Shown here: in pieces, positions 17,496 through 28,068 of the stretch
Position numbering within the stretch: position 1 is the first letter of the stretch
Layout of the letters: the number at the start of each line of letters is the position of its first letter
Source: Nissabacter sp. SGAir0207
GTDB taxonomy: Bacteria; Pseudomonadota; Gammaproteobacteria; Enterobacterales; Enterobacteriaceae
Length of the DNA: 64,000 bases
Direction of reading: 5' to 3'
NCBI RefSeq assembly: GCF_005491205.1
Contig: NZ_CP028035.1
Location: 2,666,001-2,730,000, forward strand
Program-made: the position numbers and the translations under genes
Notes under the pieces: model-generated
What the model was told of the DNA's origin: nothing
The model's input: only the letters and a program-made list of their open reading frames with translations
Databases searched by the model: none

Positions 17496-18278
17496 TTACC
17501 CAAGTGCGGCAAGACGCTTCTGCGATTGCTTGGCGGCGTCCGTGTTCGGGTACTGCTTCTGTACCTGCTGGTAGACCGCTTTGGCCTTATCCTTCTGCCC
17601 TTTGTCCTGCATGATGACACCCACCTTAAACATCGCGTCCGGGCTTTTCGGCGATTTCGGGTAGTTTTTCACCACAACGGCATAATAGTAGGCCGCATCA
17701 TCCTTCTTCCCCTTGTTGTAGTACAACTGCCCCAGCCAGTAGTTGGCATTCGGCAAATAGGTGGAGTCTGGATACTGCTTGATAAACGCCTGGAAGGCCG
17801 TGATCGCCTGATCGTACTGCTTCTTCTCAAGCGCCAGGGCTACGGCGTTGTTGTAATCGGTATTGGCATCGCCACTGCTGGCCGGTGCGGCGGGCGCACT
17901 GGCTGCGGGGGCGCTGCCTGCGGCGGCGGTACTGTCTGTCGCGGCGGCGGCAGGTGCGGCGGCACCCTGGCTGCTCAGGCTGTCGATCTGCTGGTAGATC
18001 TGCTTCTGGCGTTCGACAATCTGGTTGAGCTGATACTGGTTCTCCTGGATTTGGCCCCGGAGTGTATCGACATCGCGTTGAGAGTCAGCGAGCTGCTGCT
18101 GGAGTTGGGTTAAAAGTTGGCTGTGCGCGTTGGAAATGCGCTCGAGCTGCGTGACACGGTCTTCCACCGAGCCAGAGCCGACACTACTGATTGGCGCCTG
18201 GGCAGTAGCGGCCCAGGGGGCCGCTACGCCAACCAGTAACGCCAGACTCACTAAGGAGTGTCTGAAGTTACTGCTCAT
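17496..18278 (-). CDS. cpoB: CpoB (YbgF), Tol-associated cell division coordinator
   Basis: This periplasmic protein couples outer-membrane constriction by Tol-Pal to septal peptidoglycan synthesis by PBP1B. It has 260 residues: a signal peptide (to ATAQA), an N-terminal trimerising coiled coil (about 40-105), an Ala/Pro/Ser-rich linker, and C-terminal TPR repeats such as YDQAITAFQAFIKQYPDS and ANYWLGQLYYNKGK. It lies 9 bp after pal and is the last protein gene of the tol operon. Confidence 0.95.
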   Translation of the reverse strand: MSSNFRHSLVSLALLVGVAAPWAATAQAPISSVGSGSVEDRVTQLERISNAHSQLLTQLQQQLADSQRDVDTLRGQIQENQYQLNQIVERQKQIYQQIDSLSSQGAAAPAAAATDSTAAAGSAPAASAPAAPASSGDANTDYNNAVALALEKKQYDQAITAFQAFIKQYPDSTYLPNANYWLGQLYYNKGKKDDAAYYYAVVVKNYPKSPKSPDAMFKVGVIMQDKGQKDKAKAVYQQVQKQYPNTDAAKQSQKRLAALG

Positions 18279-18287
18279 GCGATGCTC

Positions 18288-18809
18288 TTAGTAAACCAGA
18301 ACGGCACGACGGTTTTTGGAGTAAGCCGCTTCGTCATGACCCAGTACTGCCGGTTTCTCTTTACCGTAAGAAACGATGGAGATCTGGTCTTCAGAAACGC
18401 CTTTGCCTTGCAGGTACATTTTCACGGAGCTGGCACGACGCTCGCCCAGGGAAATGTTGTACTCCGGCGTACCGCGCTCATCCGCGTGGCCTTCGATGGT
18501 GACTTTGTAGGACGGGTTGCTGCGCAGGAAAGCGGCATGTGCGTCCAGCATCTGAGCGAAGTCAGAACGGATATCGTACTTGTCCAGATCGAAGTAAACG
18601 ATGTTGTTGCGTTGCAGTTCCTGCATCTGAAGACGCGCTTGCTCTTCAGAAGACATGTTGCCTGCACCCGCGCTGCCGTTCTCCATCATACCAGTGCCGG
18701 CGCCCATACCAGATTGGTCATTGTTCGCGCTTTTGTTGGAGCTACATGCAGCGATAGCCATAACCGGCAATGCCAGCATCAGCCCTTTCAGCACTTTGTT
18801 CAGTTGCAT
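18288..18809 (-). CDS. pal: Peptidoglycan-associated lipoprotein Pal
   Basis: This outer-membrane lipoprotein anchors peptidoglycan and binds TolB. ATG 18809 ([15 protein letters not shown]) gives 173 residues, as in E. coli. The lipobox ends AIAAC, with lipidated Cys22. The OmpA-like domain has [11 protein letters not shown] and the diaminopimelate-binding region near [21 protein letters not shown] longer frame upstream is rejected because it lacks the signal sequence at its start. Confidence 0.97.
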   Translation of the reverse strand: MQLNKVLKGLMLALPVMAIAACSSNKSANNDQSGMGAGTGMMENGSAGAGNMSSEEQARLQMQELQRNNIVYFDLDKYDIRSDFAQMLDAHAAFLRSNPSYKVTIEGHADERGTPEYNISLGERRASSVKMYLQGKGVSEDQISIVSYGKEKPAVLGHDEAAYSKNRRAVLVY

Positions 18810-18853
18810 CTCTTTGATCCTTTTATTGTTTGCCATACATATTTACACATGCA

Positions 18854-20146
18854 TCACAGATACGGCGACCAGGCAGGGAATTTGACCTGTCCATCGGTAG
18901 CCGGAAGACGCGCTTTGAAACGCCCATCAGTCGAGACCAGCTGTAACACGGAACCCAGCCCTTGCGTGGAGCTGTAAATCACCATGGTGCCATTCGGTGC
19001 GACGCTAGGCGTCTCATCCAGGAACGTGTCCGTCAACGTTTGGACGGCTCCCGTTTCCAGATCTTGTTTAGCGATGTGCTGCGCTCCCCCATTGGAGCTC
19101 ACCATTACCACGAATTTGCCGTCAGTACTGACGTCAGCATCCTGGTTTTGAGAACCTTCCCATGTCAGACGTTGCGGCGCACCGCCATTGATACTTACTT
19201 TATACAGTTGTGGACGACCGCCCTGATCGGAGGTAAAGGCCAGGGTCTGGCTGTCCGGGAACCAGGTCGGCTCAGTGTTGTTGTTACGACCGTCGGTGAC
19301 CTGGCTGATTTGGCCAGAGCCGAGGTTCATCACATACAGGTTCAGGCTGCCGCTCTTGGAGAGGGCAAAGGCCAGCTTGCTGCCATCCGGCGAGAAGGCC
19401 GGCGCGCCGTTGTGACGCGGGAAGGAGGCAATCTGACGCACCGCGCCATTGGCCAGGGTCTGTACCACCAGCGCCGAGCGGCCACTCTCAAAGGTTACGT
19501 AAGCCAGCTTGGTGCCGTCCGGCGACCAGGCCGGGGACATCAGCGGCTGCGGCGAGCGGTGCACCACGAACTGGTTGTAGCCGTCATAGTCCGCCACACG
19601 CAGTTCATACGGGAACTGGCCGCCGTTGGTCTGCACCACGTAGGCGATGCGGGTACGGAAGGCGCCCTTGATACCGGTCAGCTTCTCGAACACTTCATCA
19701 CTGGCGGTGTGTGCCGCGTAACGCAGCCACTGCTTGGTCACCTTGTACTGGTTCTGCGCCAGCACGCTGCCCGGCGCACCGGAGGTGTCCACCAGCTGGT
19801 AGGTCACCAGATAGTTGCCGCCAGCATCCGGCTGGATCTGGCCCACCACCACGGCGTCAATGCCCAGCGCCGTCCAGGCGGCCGGGGTCACTTCGGCAGC
19901 GCTGCCCGGTTGCTGCGGCATACGCGCGGCATCAATCGGGTTGAACTTGCCGCTGTTGCGCAGATCCGCGCCCACAATGGCACCAATCTCTTCTGGCGCA
20001 CTGCCCGGGCCGGCCCACTTGAAGGGCACCACACCGATAGGACGCGCGGAATCCACGCCCTGGGTAATCTCAATGCGAACCTCTGCATGGAGCATAGTGG
20101 CCCACAACATCAAAAGGCCCATCGCTACTCGAAATGCCTGCTTCAT
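18854..20146 (-). CDS. tolB: TolB, periplasmic Tol-Pal protein
   Basis: This periplasmic protein connects Pal with TolA during division and is a colicin translocation factor. It has 430 residues, the E. coli length. A signal peptide ends LHA, giving mature [17 protein letters not shown], which includes the TolA-binding N-terminus. An N-terminal alpha/beta domain is followed by a six-bladed propeller with repeats such as [14 protein letters not shown] and [14 protein letters not shown]. Confidence 0.97.
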   Translation of the reverse strand: MKQAFRVAMGLLMLWATMLHAEVRIEITQGVDSARPIGVVPFKWAGPGSAPEEIGAIVGADLRNSGKFNPIDAARMPQQPGSAAEVTPAAWTALGIDAVVVGQIQPDAGGNYLVTYQLVDTSGAPGSVLAQNQYKVTKQWLRYAAHTASDEVFEKLTGIKGAFRTRIAYVVQTNGGQFPYELRVADYDGYNQFVVHRSPQPLMSPAWSPDGTKLAYVTFESGRSALVVQTLANGAVRQIASFPRHNGAPAFSPDGSKLAFALSKSGSLNLYVMNLGSGQISQVTDGRNNNTEPTWFPDSQTLAFTSDQGGRPQLYKVSINGGAPQRLTWEGSQNQDADVSTDGKFVVMVSSNGGAQHIAKQDLETGAVQTLTDTFLDETPSVAPNGTMVIYSSTQGLGSVLQLVSTDGRFKARLPATDGQVKFPAWSPYL

Positions 20147-20274
20147 TGTCTCTCCCTTATCTGGGCATTTTGCCCGCGATAACTTAGCTGAATTTTAACT
20201 AACCCACGCCCACAAAACTAGAACATCACCCGTGACACTATAGTAAAAGTCTTAAAACTTGTTGCCTTATGCGA

Positions 20275-21639
20275 TTAACGTGGCTTGAAGTCCAACGGCG
20301 CATTCTTAAAGGCTTCGTATACATCCTGGCTCGGTGGCTTCGGAATGCGTGCCTGACGGGCGGCGGCGATCGCTGCCTGACAGAGCGCCGGGTCGCCCCC
20401 CTCCGCCGAGATGCTGATCAGCAGGCCATCTGGTGCCAGTTTGATGCGCAGGTTACAGGTGCGGCCCTTGTAGCTCTGCCAGTCATAGAACTTGCTCTGG
20501 ATGGCGGCCTGCACCTGGCTGCCATAGTTAGCGAGATCCGCACCGGACGCGCCACTGTTCTTGTTCTTGCCCTGCCCTGCCGGGCCAGAGGCTTTGTCAG
20601 GCGTGCCGTTGGCACCGCCGCCAGATTTCGGCGCATTCTTCGAAGAGGCCAGGCCGCCGAACAGATCGTCCACGTCCTCACTCTGCTTGGCTGCGGCTGC
20701 CGCTTTCTTGGCTTCTGCCGCTTTCTTGGCATCGGCGGCTTTTTTGGCGTCCGCCGCTTTTTTGGCTTCTGCCGCTGCGGCCGCTTTCTCTGCCGCCGCT
20801 TTTTCAGCAGCAGCCTGTTTGGCCTCTTCCGCTGCCTGCTTCTTCGCCTCGGCAGCGGCGGCTTTCTTCGCCTCATCCGCCGCCTGCTTTTTGGCTTCGG
20901 CTTCGGCCTGTTTCTTCGCCTCGGCTTCCGCCTGTTTCTTGGCGTCAGCGGCGGCTTTTTTCGCCTCTTCAGCGGCCTGTTTGGCTTCTGCTTCCGCGGC
21001 TTTCTTCGCCTCGGCTTCCGCCTGCTTTTTCGCTTCTGCCGCTGCGGCGGCTGCGGCTTTCTTCGCCTCATCCGCCGCCTGTTTCTTCGCGGCCGCCGCT
21101 GCAGCCGCAGCCTCTTTCTTCGCTGCCTCTGCCTGTGCTTTCGCCTCGGCAGCGGCGGCTTCCGCTTCTGCTTTGGCCTTGGCGGCAGCGGCTTCAGCCT
21201 GCTTCTGCTGCGCCTGGGCCTTGGCGGCGGCTTCCTGCGCCTGTTTCTGCTGCTCTGCTTGCGCCTGTGCCTGTTTGCGGCTCTCTTCCTGCGCCGCAAG
21301 GCGCTCTTTCTCCAGCTCTTTCAGCCGCTGCTGTTCAGCGGCCTGCTTCTGCTGCAACTCTTCCGCCTGCTGCTCAGCCTTTTTCTGGCGGAGCTGGGCG
21401 GCGCGCTGGGCATCTGTCTGCTGTTGTTGCTGGCGGTTATACTGCTCAACCACCGCGCCCGGATCGACCATGACGGCGTCAATTGCACTGCCGCCATCCT
21501 CACCGCCGCCACCACTGCTCATGGAGGTGTCTTCGGCCAGCGAGCCCCAGATCAGCAGGGCAATCAATATGATGTGCAGCACCACCGAAACAATAACGGC
21601 GCGTTTTAGCTTATCGTCTTGCTCAGTTGCCTTTACCAC
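20275..21639 (-). CDS. tolA: TolA, envelope-spanning Tol protein
   Basis: This inner-membrane protein is energised by TolQR and contacts TolB/Pal. It has 454 residues from a GTG start (VKATEQDDKLKRAVIVSV); no ATG is available, and a GTG start is also usual for tolA. Domain I is a single membrane span near residues 14-34 with the SHLS-equivalent polar face. Domain II is a long Ala/Lys/Glu/Gln helix (about 70-310) of degenerate repeats such as AEAKKQAEAEAKKAAE. The C-terminal globular domain ends DVYEAFKNAPLDFKP. It is longer than E. coli TolA (421 aa) through extra helical repeats. Confidence 0.96.
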   Translation of the reverse strand: MVKATEQDDKLKRAVIVSVVLHIILIALLIWGSLAEDTSMSSGGGGEDGGSAIDAVMVDPGAVVEQYNRQQQQQTDAQRAAQLRQKKAEQQAEELQQKQAAEQQRLKELEKERLAAQEESRKQAQAQAEQQKQAQEAAAKAQAQQKQAEAAAAKAKAEAEAAAAEAKAQAEAAKKEAAAAAAAAKKQAADEAKKAAAAAAAEAKKQAEAEAKKAAEAEAKQAAEEAKKAAADAKKQAEAEAKKQAEAEAKKQAADEAKKAAAAEAKKQAAEEAKQAAAEKAAAEKAAAAAEAKKAADAKKAADAKKAAEAKKAAAAAKQSEDVDDLFGGLASSKNAPKSGGGANGTPDKASGPAGQGKNKNSGASGADLANYGSQVQAAIQSKFYDWQSYKGRTCNLRIKLAPDGLLISISAEGGDPALCQAAIAAARQARIPKPPSQDVYEAFKNAPLDFKPR

Positions 21640-21740
21640 AATAGATTCCCAAAACAGGATTACTAAAAAACAAGGTTTCCAACCGCCCTCTCCCTGCGCG
21701 TTGAAAACCCATATAAACGCCGGCCAACTGCCGGCAGGTG

Positions 21741-22166
21741 TCAGATCGGTTGTGTCATCAAGCCAACGGAGGTGACCCCTGCCTGATGCAACAGATTCAG
21801 CGCTTTAATAATTTCGTCGTAAGGCACCTCTTTGGCACCCCCAATCAGGAACACCGTTTTCGGGTTTGCCTTCAGGCGGGCGGCGGCTTCCGCCATCACC
21901 TGCTGCTCAGGCAACTGCTCCATCCGCTGGTGATCGGCCACCAGGGTGTACTGCCCTACCCCGGAGACCTCAACGATCACCGGTGGATTATCATTGCTGC
22001 CAACGGCTTTGGAGTCCGTTGCGTCCGGCAGATCCACTTCCACGCTCTGGGTGATGATGGGCGCTGTCGCCATAAAGATCAGCAGCAGCACCAGCAACAC
22101 ATCGAGCAATGGAACGATGTTGATTTCCGATTTCAGTTCGCGACGACCGCGACGACCACGTGCCAT
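21741..22166 (-). CDS. tolR: TolR, Tol motor subunit
   Basis: This ExbD-family subunit uses proton flow with TolQ to drive TolA. It has 141 residues with one N-terminal span. The protonatable Asp lies in INIVPLLDVLLVLLLIF near residue 22, and the periplasmic domain follows (VEVDLPDATDSKAV). It sits 14 bp downstream of tolQ and 101 bp before tolA. Confidence 0.97.
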   Translation of the reverse strand: MARGRRGRRELKSEINIVPLLDVLLVLLLIFMATAPIITQSVEVDLPDATDSKAVGSNDNPPVIVEVSGVGQYTLVADHQRMEQLPEQQVMAEAAARLKANPKTVFLIGGAKEVPYDEIIKALNLLHQAGVTSVGLMTQPI

Positions 22167-22180
22167 CTTCTCCCCCTACC

Positions 22181-23268
<1,088 letters not shown>

Positions 23269-23445
23269 TCTACATCCCGCAATGCAATTAAACGCGCTTA
23301 CTATACGCAATGGAATTAGTGTTTGGAATGGGTTGCCAGAGTTACAGAGAAATAATTATCGGTCCAGTCAGGGCGTTATAAATTAATGTAAATTATTAGC
23401 AAAAAAAGTATCCCGCAACCCGCGCCTGACGCCGCCTAAGACGGC

Positions 23446-23465
23446 AAAAGGGGCCATCTGGCCCC
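23446..23465 (-). terminator. Terminator of cydABX
   Basis: On the minus strand GGGGCC / GGCCCC with a 4-base loop is followed by TTTTG, about 18 bp past the cydX stop. It sits where ybgE would begin in E. coli. Confidence 0.8.
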
Positions 23466-23483
23466 TCTTGCTTTTTATCCCTG

Positions 23484-23597
23484 TCAGTGGGTTTTTTTGG
23501 CCGTCTCACGCGCCTCATGGTGCTCCAGCGCCAGGGCGGTGATGATGCCGCATGAACAGGCCAGCAGCGTGCCGAGAATCCAGGCGAAATACCACAT
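23484..23597 (-). CDS. cydX: CydX, small subunit of cytochrome bd-I
   Basis: This 37-residue single-span protein is needed for stability and activity of cytochrome bd oxidase. It begins MWYFAWILGTLLACSCGIIT, nearly the same as E. coli CydX, with a charged tail ending KKTH. AAGGAG precedes the ATG. It lies 10 bp after cydB. Confidence 0.95.
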   Translation of the reverse strand: MWYFAWILGTLLACSCGIITALALEHHEARETAKKTH

Positions 23598-23607
23598 GGT
23601 GTGCTCC

Positions 23608-24747
23608 TTAATAGAGTGAGTGGGTATTGTTTTCAATAAAGGTTTTATCGACCCGGCCAAACATCTTGTAGTAGGCCCAGGCGGTGTAACCCAACACAAT
23701 CGGCACGAAGATGATCGCCACCACCGTCATGACCTTCAGCGTCAGCAAGCTGGAGGTCGCATCCCACATCGTCAGGCTGACGTTCGGGTGGGTGATGGAG
23801 GGCATGACAAACGGGAACATCGTGACGCCGGTGGTGAGGATGATGCAGGCGATGGTCAGCGAATTACTGACGAACGCACAGGCAGCACGATCCAGTCGCG
23901 CCATCAGGATGGTCAGCAGCGGCAGCAGCACGCCGAGCGCAGGCAGTGCCCAGAGCGCTGGCATCCGTTCAAAGTTGAGCAGCCACGCGCCCGCCTGATG
24001 CGCCACCTCTTTGCGCAGCGGGTTGGACTCCGCCGCCAGATCGAGGCTGGAGGTGACCACGTAGCCATCAATGCCGCTCACCAGCCAGATGCCAGCCAGC
24101 AGGAAGGCGACCATCACCACCAGCGCCGAGATCTGGGTGGCGGCACGGCTGCGCAGGTGCAGTTCGCCAGTGGTACGCATCTGCAAATAGGCTGCCCCCT
24201 GCGTGACCAGCATCGAGAGGCTGACCACGCCAGCCAGCAGGCCGAAGGGGTTGAGCAGCGCGAAGAAGCTGCCGGTGTAGTACAGGCGCAGGTACTCATC
24301 GACGTGGAACGGCACGCCCTGCAACAGGTTGCCGAACGCTACGCCAAACACCAGCGCTGGCACGAAGCTGCCGATGAAAATGCCCCAGTCCCACAGGTTG
24401 CGCCAGCGGCGATCCTCCAGCTTGGAGCGGTAGTCAAAGCCGACCGGGCGGAAGAACAGCGAGGCCAGCACCAGAATCATCGCCACGTAGAAGCCGGAGA
24501 AGGCGGCGGCGTAGACCATCGGCCAGGCGGCGAACAGCGCGCCGCCGGCGGTGATGAGCCACACCTGGTTGCCGTCCCAGTGCGGGGCGATGGCGTTGAT
24601 CATGACGCGGCGCTCGGTGTCGGTGCGGCCCAAAATGCGCAGCAGCACCCCGACCCCCATATCAAAGCCGTCAGTGATGGCAAAGCCAATCAGCAGGATG
24701 CCAATCAACGCCCACCAAATCAGACGCAATACTTCGTAATCAAACAT
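23608..24747 (-). CDS. cydB: Cytochrome bd-I ubiquinol oxidase subunit II
   Basis: This membrane subunit of the high-affinity terminal oxidase has 379 residues, the E. coli length. It has about nine spans and the family start MFDYEVLRLIWWALIGILLI. The segment GFDMGVGVLL near residue 28 and HWDGNQVWLITAGGALFAAWP near 56 are characteristic. It lies 11 bp after cydA. Confidence 0.97.
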   Translation of the reverse strand: MFDYEVLRLIWWALIGILLIGFAITDGFDMGVGVLLRILGRTDTERRVMINAIAPHWDGNQVWLITAGGALFAAWPMVYAAAFSGFYVAMILVLASLFFRPVGFDYRSKLEDRRWRNLWDWGIFIGSFVPALVFGVAFGNLLQGVPFHVDEYLRLYYTGSFFALLNPFGLLAGVVSLSMLVTQGAAYLQMRTTGELHLRSRAATQISALVVMVAFLLAGIWLVSGIDGYVVTSSLDLAAESNPLRKEVAHQAGAWLLNFERMPALWALPALGVLLPLLTILMARLDRAACAFVSNSLTIACIILTTGVTMFPFVMPSITHPNVSLTMWDATSSLLTLKVMTVVAIIFVPIVLGYTAWAYYKMFGRVDKTFIENNTHSLY

Positions 24748-24758
24748 GCTGAGTCTCC

Positions 24759-26357
24759 TTACTGTGCCTGTTGCAGGGCCGGGGCAACCTGCCCTGCCGG
24801 GGCGGCGTCAACGGCGCCGGTCTCAAAGTGGTAACGACCCGTCTTCAGGCTGCTGGGGCCGAGGCGGCCAAAGCGGAACATCAGGTACATCTCCACCACC
24901 AGGAACAGGGTGTAGAGGCCGCAGATCAGCCCCATTGAGAAGAGGATGTCGCCCGCGGTCAGGGAGGAGCTGGCCACCGCGGTCGGCAGCACCTCGCCGA
25001 TGGCCCAAGGCTGGCGGCCATACTCCGCCACAAACCAGCCCGACTCTATCGCGATCCACGGCAGCGGGATGCCATACAGCGCCAACCGCAGCAGCCAGCG
25101 CTGCTCACCGATGCGGCTACGCAACACGCTGATAAAGGCCAGGCTAATCACCAGCAGCATCAGCACGCCACAGGCCACCATGATGCGGAAGGAGAAGTAG
25201 AGCGGCGCCACCTGCGGGATGGAGTCTTTGACCGCCTGCTTGATTTGCGCTTCCGTGGCGTCGATGACGTTCGGTGTATAGCGCTTGAGCAACATGCCAT
25301 AGCCCAGATCCTGCTTGCTGTCGTTGAAGGCGTCCCGCACCGAAGGGTCGTTGTTGCCAGCACGCAGCGACTCGAGCAGCTGGTAGGCGCGCATACCGTT
25401 GCGGATGCGGGCCTCATGCTCGCCCATCAGCTCGCGCAGCCCGGCAACCGGTTTATCAACCGAGCGCGTGGCGATCAGCCCCAGCATTGCGGGGATCTGC
25501 ACGGTGTAGTCATTTTGCATCTTCTCCTGATCGGGCAGGCCGAACAGCGTGAAGCTGGCCGGGGCAGGCTGGGTCTCCCACTCCGCTTCAATCGCCGCCA
25601 GTTTGGTCTTCTGCACGTCGCCCATCTCATAGCCGGACTCATCGCCCAGCACAATCACCGACAGCACCGCCGCCATGCCAAAGCTGGCCGCGATGGCGAA
25701 TGACCGTTTGGCGAACGCCAGATCGCGCCCCTTCAGCAGGTAGTAGGCGCTGATGCCCATGATGAACATGGCACCGGTGCAGTAGCCGGCAGCCACGGTG
25801 TGAACAAACTTCACCTGCGCCACCGGGTTGAAGACCAGCTCGGCGAAGCTGACCATCTCCATGCGCATGGTTTCGTAGTTGAAGGTGGAGGCGACTGGGT
25901 TCTGCATCCAGCCGTTGGCGATCAGGATCCAGAGCGCCGACAGGTTGGAGCCGAGCGCCACGAGCCAGGTGACCATCATGTGCTGCACCTTGCCGAGGCG
26001 ATCCCAGCCGAAGAAGAACAGGCCGACCAGCGTGGACTCCAGGAAGAAGGCCATCAGCCCCTCAATCGCCAGCGGCGCGCCGAAGATGTCGCCGACGTAG
26101 TGGGAGAAGTAAGACCAGTTGGTGCCAAACTGGAACTCCATCGTCAGGCCGGTGGCGACCCCCAGCGCGAAGTTGATGGCAAACAGCTTGCCCCAGAACT
26201 TGGTCATATCTTTATAGATCTGCTTGCCAGAGAGCACATAGACCGTCTCCATGATTGCCAGCAGGAACGCCATACCGAGCGTCAGCGGGACAAACAGGAA
26301 GTGGTACATGGCCGTCAGGGCAAACTGTAAGCGTGACAGTTCGACTACATCAAACAT
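24759..26357 (-). CDS. cydA: Cytochrome bd-I ubiquinol oxidase subunit I
   Basis: This haem-bearing subunit (b558, b595, d) oxidises ubiquinol and reduces O2. It has 532 residues. The high-spin haem axial His19 lies in [15 protein letters not shown], the GRQPW motif ([17 protein letters not shown]) near 445 is present, and the long Q loop (about 220-380) holds the quinol site. It is first in cydABX. The upstream region has a perfect FNR-type site, in line with O2 control. Confidence 0.97.
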   Translation of the reverse strand: MFDVVELSRLQFALTAMYHFLFVPLTLGMAFLLAIMETVYVLSGKQIYKDMTKFWGKLFAINFALGVATGLTMEFQFGTNWSYFSHYVGDIFGAPLAIEGLMAFFLESTLVGLFFFGWDRLGKVQHMMVTWLVALGSNLSALWILIANGWMQNPVASTFNYETMRMEMVSFAELVFNPVAQVKFVHTVAAGYCTGAMFIMGISAYYLLKGRDLAFAKRSFAIAASFGMAAVLSVIVLGDESGYEMGDVQKTKLAAIEAEWETQPAPASFTLFGLPDQEKMQNDYTVQIPAMLGLIATRSVDKPVAGLRELMGEHEARIRNGMRAYQLLESLRAGNNDPSVRDAFNDSKQDLGYGMLLKRYTPNVIDATEAQIKQAVKDSIPQVAPLYFSFRIMVACGVLMLLVISLAFISVLRSRIGEQRWLLRLALYGIPLPWIAIESGWFVAEYGRQPWAIGEVLPTAVASSSLTAGDILFSMGLICGLYTLFLVVEMYLMFRFGRLGPSSLKTGRYHFETGAVDAAPAGQVAPALQQAQ

Positions 26358-26939
26358 GGTGACCCCTTACGCAGTACGGGAGCGGCGCGCAGCGGCATCC
26401 GCCCCAGGACGTTGAGCTGTGAATATCATTTTAAAAACGTGATGTCGAAAATAGACCCTGGCCGCCGACAGAACGCCGGACGGTTTTACCTTTAAAAACA
26501 CAACAAAATTAACAAATAAATTACTTTCATTTGCGTGGTAATTATCTTACGCCTCACTTCAGATGAAATAAATAGCCTGACAAGGGATGGCGGCTATTTT
26601 TGTTCACAGATCAAATTTTTATTTTTACGCATATTTTGGATAATTGATCTAAATCAATAAAACCTCTGATAAACAAAAAAGCCTTTGCTTTTTTTGCAAA
26701 ACCCTAGGGCTGCGCGTCAACAACCCTCACCCAAGTTACTGATTAATTGTCATTTTGTTAGAAGTCTGTGAATGCAAAATCCTATAATAGCGTTGCTGTT
26801 TATTTATTACCTGACAAATTATTATTTGGCGATGCCTTTAATTAATGACCAGCGAGGATATGTATTATTGACGGAAAAGTGTGGGCGGTGATATTTTTAC
26901 GCGCCAATCACCCCTGGAAAATAATCGGAAATAGATCCA
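26358..26939. promoter_or_regulatory. Long AT-rich divergent region cydA / PI-PLC gene
   Basis: A 582-bp gene-free stretch, much richer in AT than its neighbours. It holds a perfect FNR-type dyad at 26644-26657 and, nearer cydA, an ArcA-box-like direct repeat on the minus strand (GTTAATTTTGTTGT, 26500-26513). The right half should carry the promoter of the PI-PLC gene, but no clear -35/-10 pair was chosen there. No RNA gene recognised. Confidence 0.6.
26644..26657. promoter_or_regulatory. FNR-type site upstream of cydABX
   Basis: TTGATCTAAATCAA is an exact match to TTGAT-N4-ATCAA, 287 bp upstream of cydA. E. coli cydAB is controlled by FNR and ArcA. It could also act on the divergent gene. 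Confidence 0.75.
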
Positions 26940-27986
26940 ATGAAGATAAAAAAATATAGCCTTATATTGTTGGCAGCTCTATTTTCTCTGCCAGTCATTA
27001 GCTACGCGCATAATGACAGCGGATATAGCCATGATGCCAATATTATGGATTACAGCCAAAGCGACTGGATGGCCAAACTGGATAATTACACCCCGCTGGG
27101 AGAATTGGCGATCCCTGGCACCCACGACTCCGGCTCGCGCTACGGCGGTGCGTCGGTGGCCAATCAGGTCATGACCATTGACCAACAGTTGCGTGCTGGC
27201 ATCCGGTTTTTGGACATCCGCGTGCGCCATATTGATGACAGTTTCGCCATCCATCACGGGTTTGTTTACCAGAAGATGAATTTCAATGACGTGATGAAAC
27301 AGGTGACCCAATTCCTGAGCGCTCATCCGACAGAAATTGTCTTCATGCGCCTGCGGGATGAATATGATGGCGAGTCCACCAATAGCATTCGTAGCGCCAA
27401 TGAGACGCTGGATGAATATCTGGCACAATATGAGAAGTGGATCAGCCACCGTAACAAAGCCTACCCGTTGGAGACGGTAGGCGCGCACCGCGGCCAGATC
27501 TATTTCCTCTGGGACAATCTCTACCCCCAACGTACCCTGACCTACGGGCAGTTCTTCGGCCAGCAGTTGCAGGATGCCTATCAGGTCAAGACCAACTGGG
27601 ATCTCTATGGCAAGTGGGAAAAGGTTAAGGCCTTCCTTGAGGCGAGCCGGCACTTCAGCGGCCAGCAGATCGCCCTCAACTATCTGAGCGCCTCTGGCGG
27701 CTCCTTCCCCTACTTTGTCGCCAGCGGCCACTCCAGTAGCGGCACCAGCGCCTCGCGGCTCTCCACCGGCCTGACCACGCCGGGCTTCAAGCACCGTTAC
27801 CCGGACTTCCCGCGCGTCTCCTGCTTCATCGGCATCTGCACCATTGCCTTTGAGGGCACCAACACCTTGACGAAAAACTACCTGAACAATCGCCCGGACA
27901 TGAAACCGCAGGGCATCATCGCGGCGGATTTCCCCGGCAAGGGGCTGATTCAGGCGATCATCAATAAAAACCGCTTTGTTAAGTAG
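26940..27986 (+). CDS. Secreted phosphatidylinositol-specific phospholipase C-like protein
   Basis: A 348-residue exported protein with a PI-PLC X domain. The signal peptide runs MKIKKYSLILLAALFSLPVI with a likely cut after SYA (residue 23). The catalytic pair is His62 in IPGTHDSGS and His106 in IHHGF, with the conserved GIRFLDIRVR between them and VFMRLRDEYD after, in the order seen in Bacillus and Listeria PI-PLC. Known relatives cleave PI or GPI anchors to diacylglycerol and inositol phosphate. The 5' half uses more AT-rich codons than its neighbours, and E. coli has other genes here, so horizontal gain is likely. Substrate is inferred. Confidence 0.85.
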   Translation: MKIKKYSLILLAALFSLPVISYAHNDSGYSHDANIMDYSQSDWMAKLDNYTPLGELAIPGTHDSGSRYGGASVANQVMTIDQQLRAGIRFLDIRVRHIDDSFAIHHGFVYQKMNFNDVMKQVTQFLSAHPTEIVFMRLRDEYDGESTNSIRSANETLDEYLAQYEKWISHRNKAYPLETVGAHRGQIYFLWDNLYPQRTLTYGQFFGQQLQDAYQVKTNWDLYGKWEKVKAFLEASRHFSGQQIALNYLSASGGSFPYFVASGHSSSGTSASRLSTGLTTPGFKHRYPDFPRVSCFIGICTIAFEGTNTLTKNYLNNRPDMKPQGIIAADFPGKGLIQAIINKNRFVK

Positions 27987-28023
27987 CCAGCGGCTGATCA
28001 CGAGACTGGCGGCGAGCGCCCAT

Positions 28024-28047
28024 AAAAAAGGCCACCCGAGGGTGGCC
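28024..28047 (-). terminator. Terminator of the sdh-suc operon
   Basis: On the minus strand GGCCACCC / GGGTGGCC is followed by T6, 21 bp after the sucD stop. In E. coli the 3' end of this transcript is processed to the sRNA SdhX. The same short 3' UTR layout is present here, but sRNA identity is not shown. It may also stop the PI-PLC transcript. Confidence 0.85.
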
Positions 28048-28068
28048 AATATGTCGAGCGAGTAAAAC

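Noticed and set aside
20269..21609. Leu/Phe/Gly-rich frame opposite tolA that looks like a membrane protein
   Set aside because: It is the complement of TolA's Ala/Lys/Glu repeats, which gives false hydrophobic runs.
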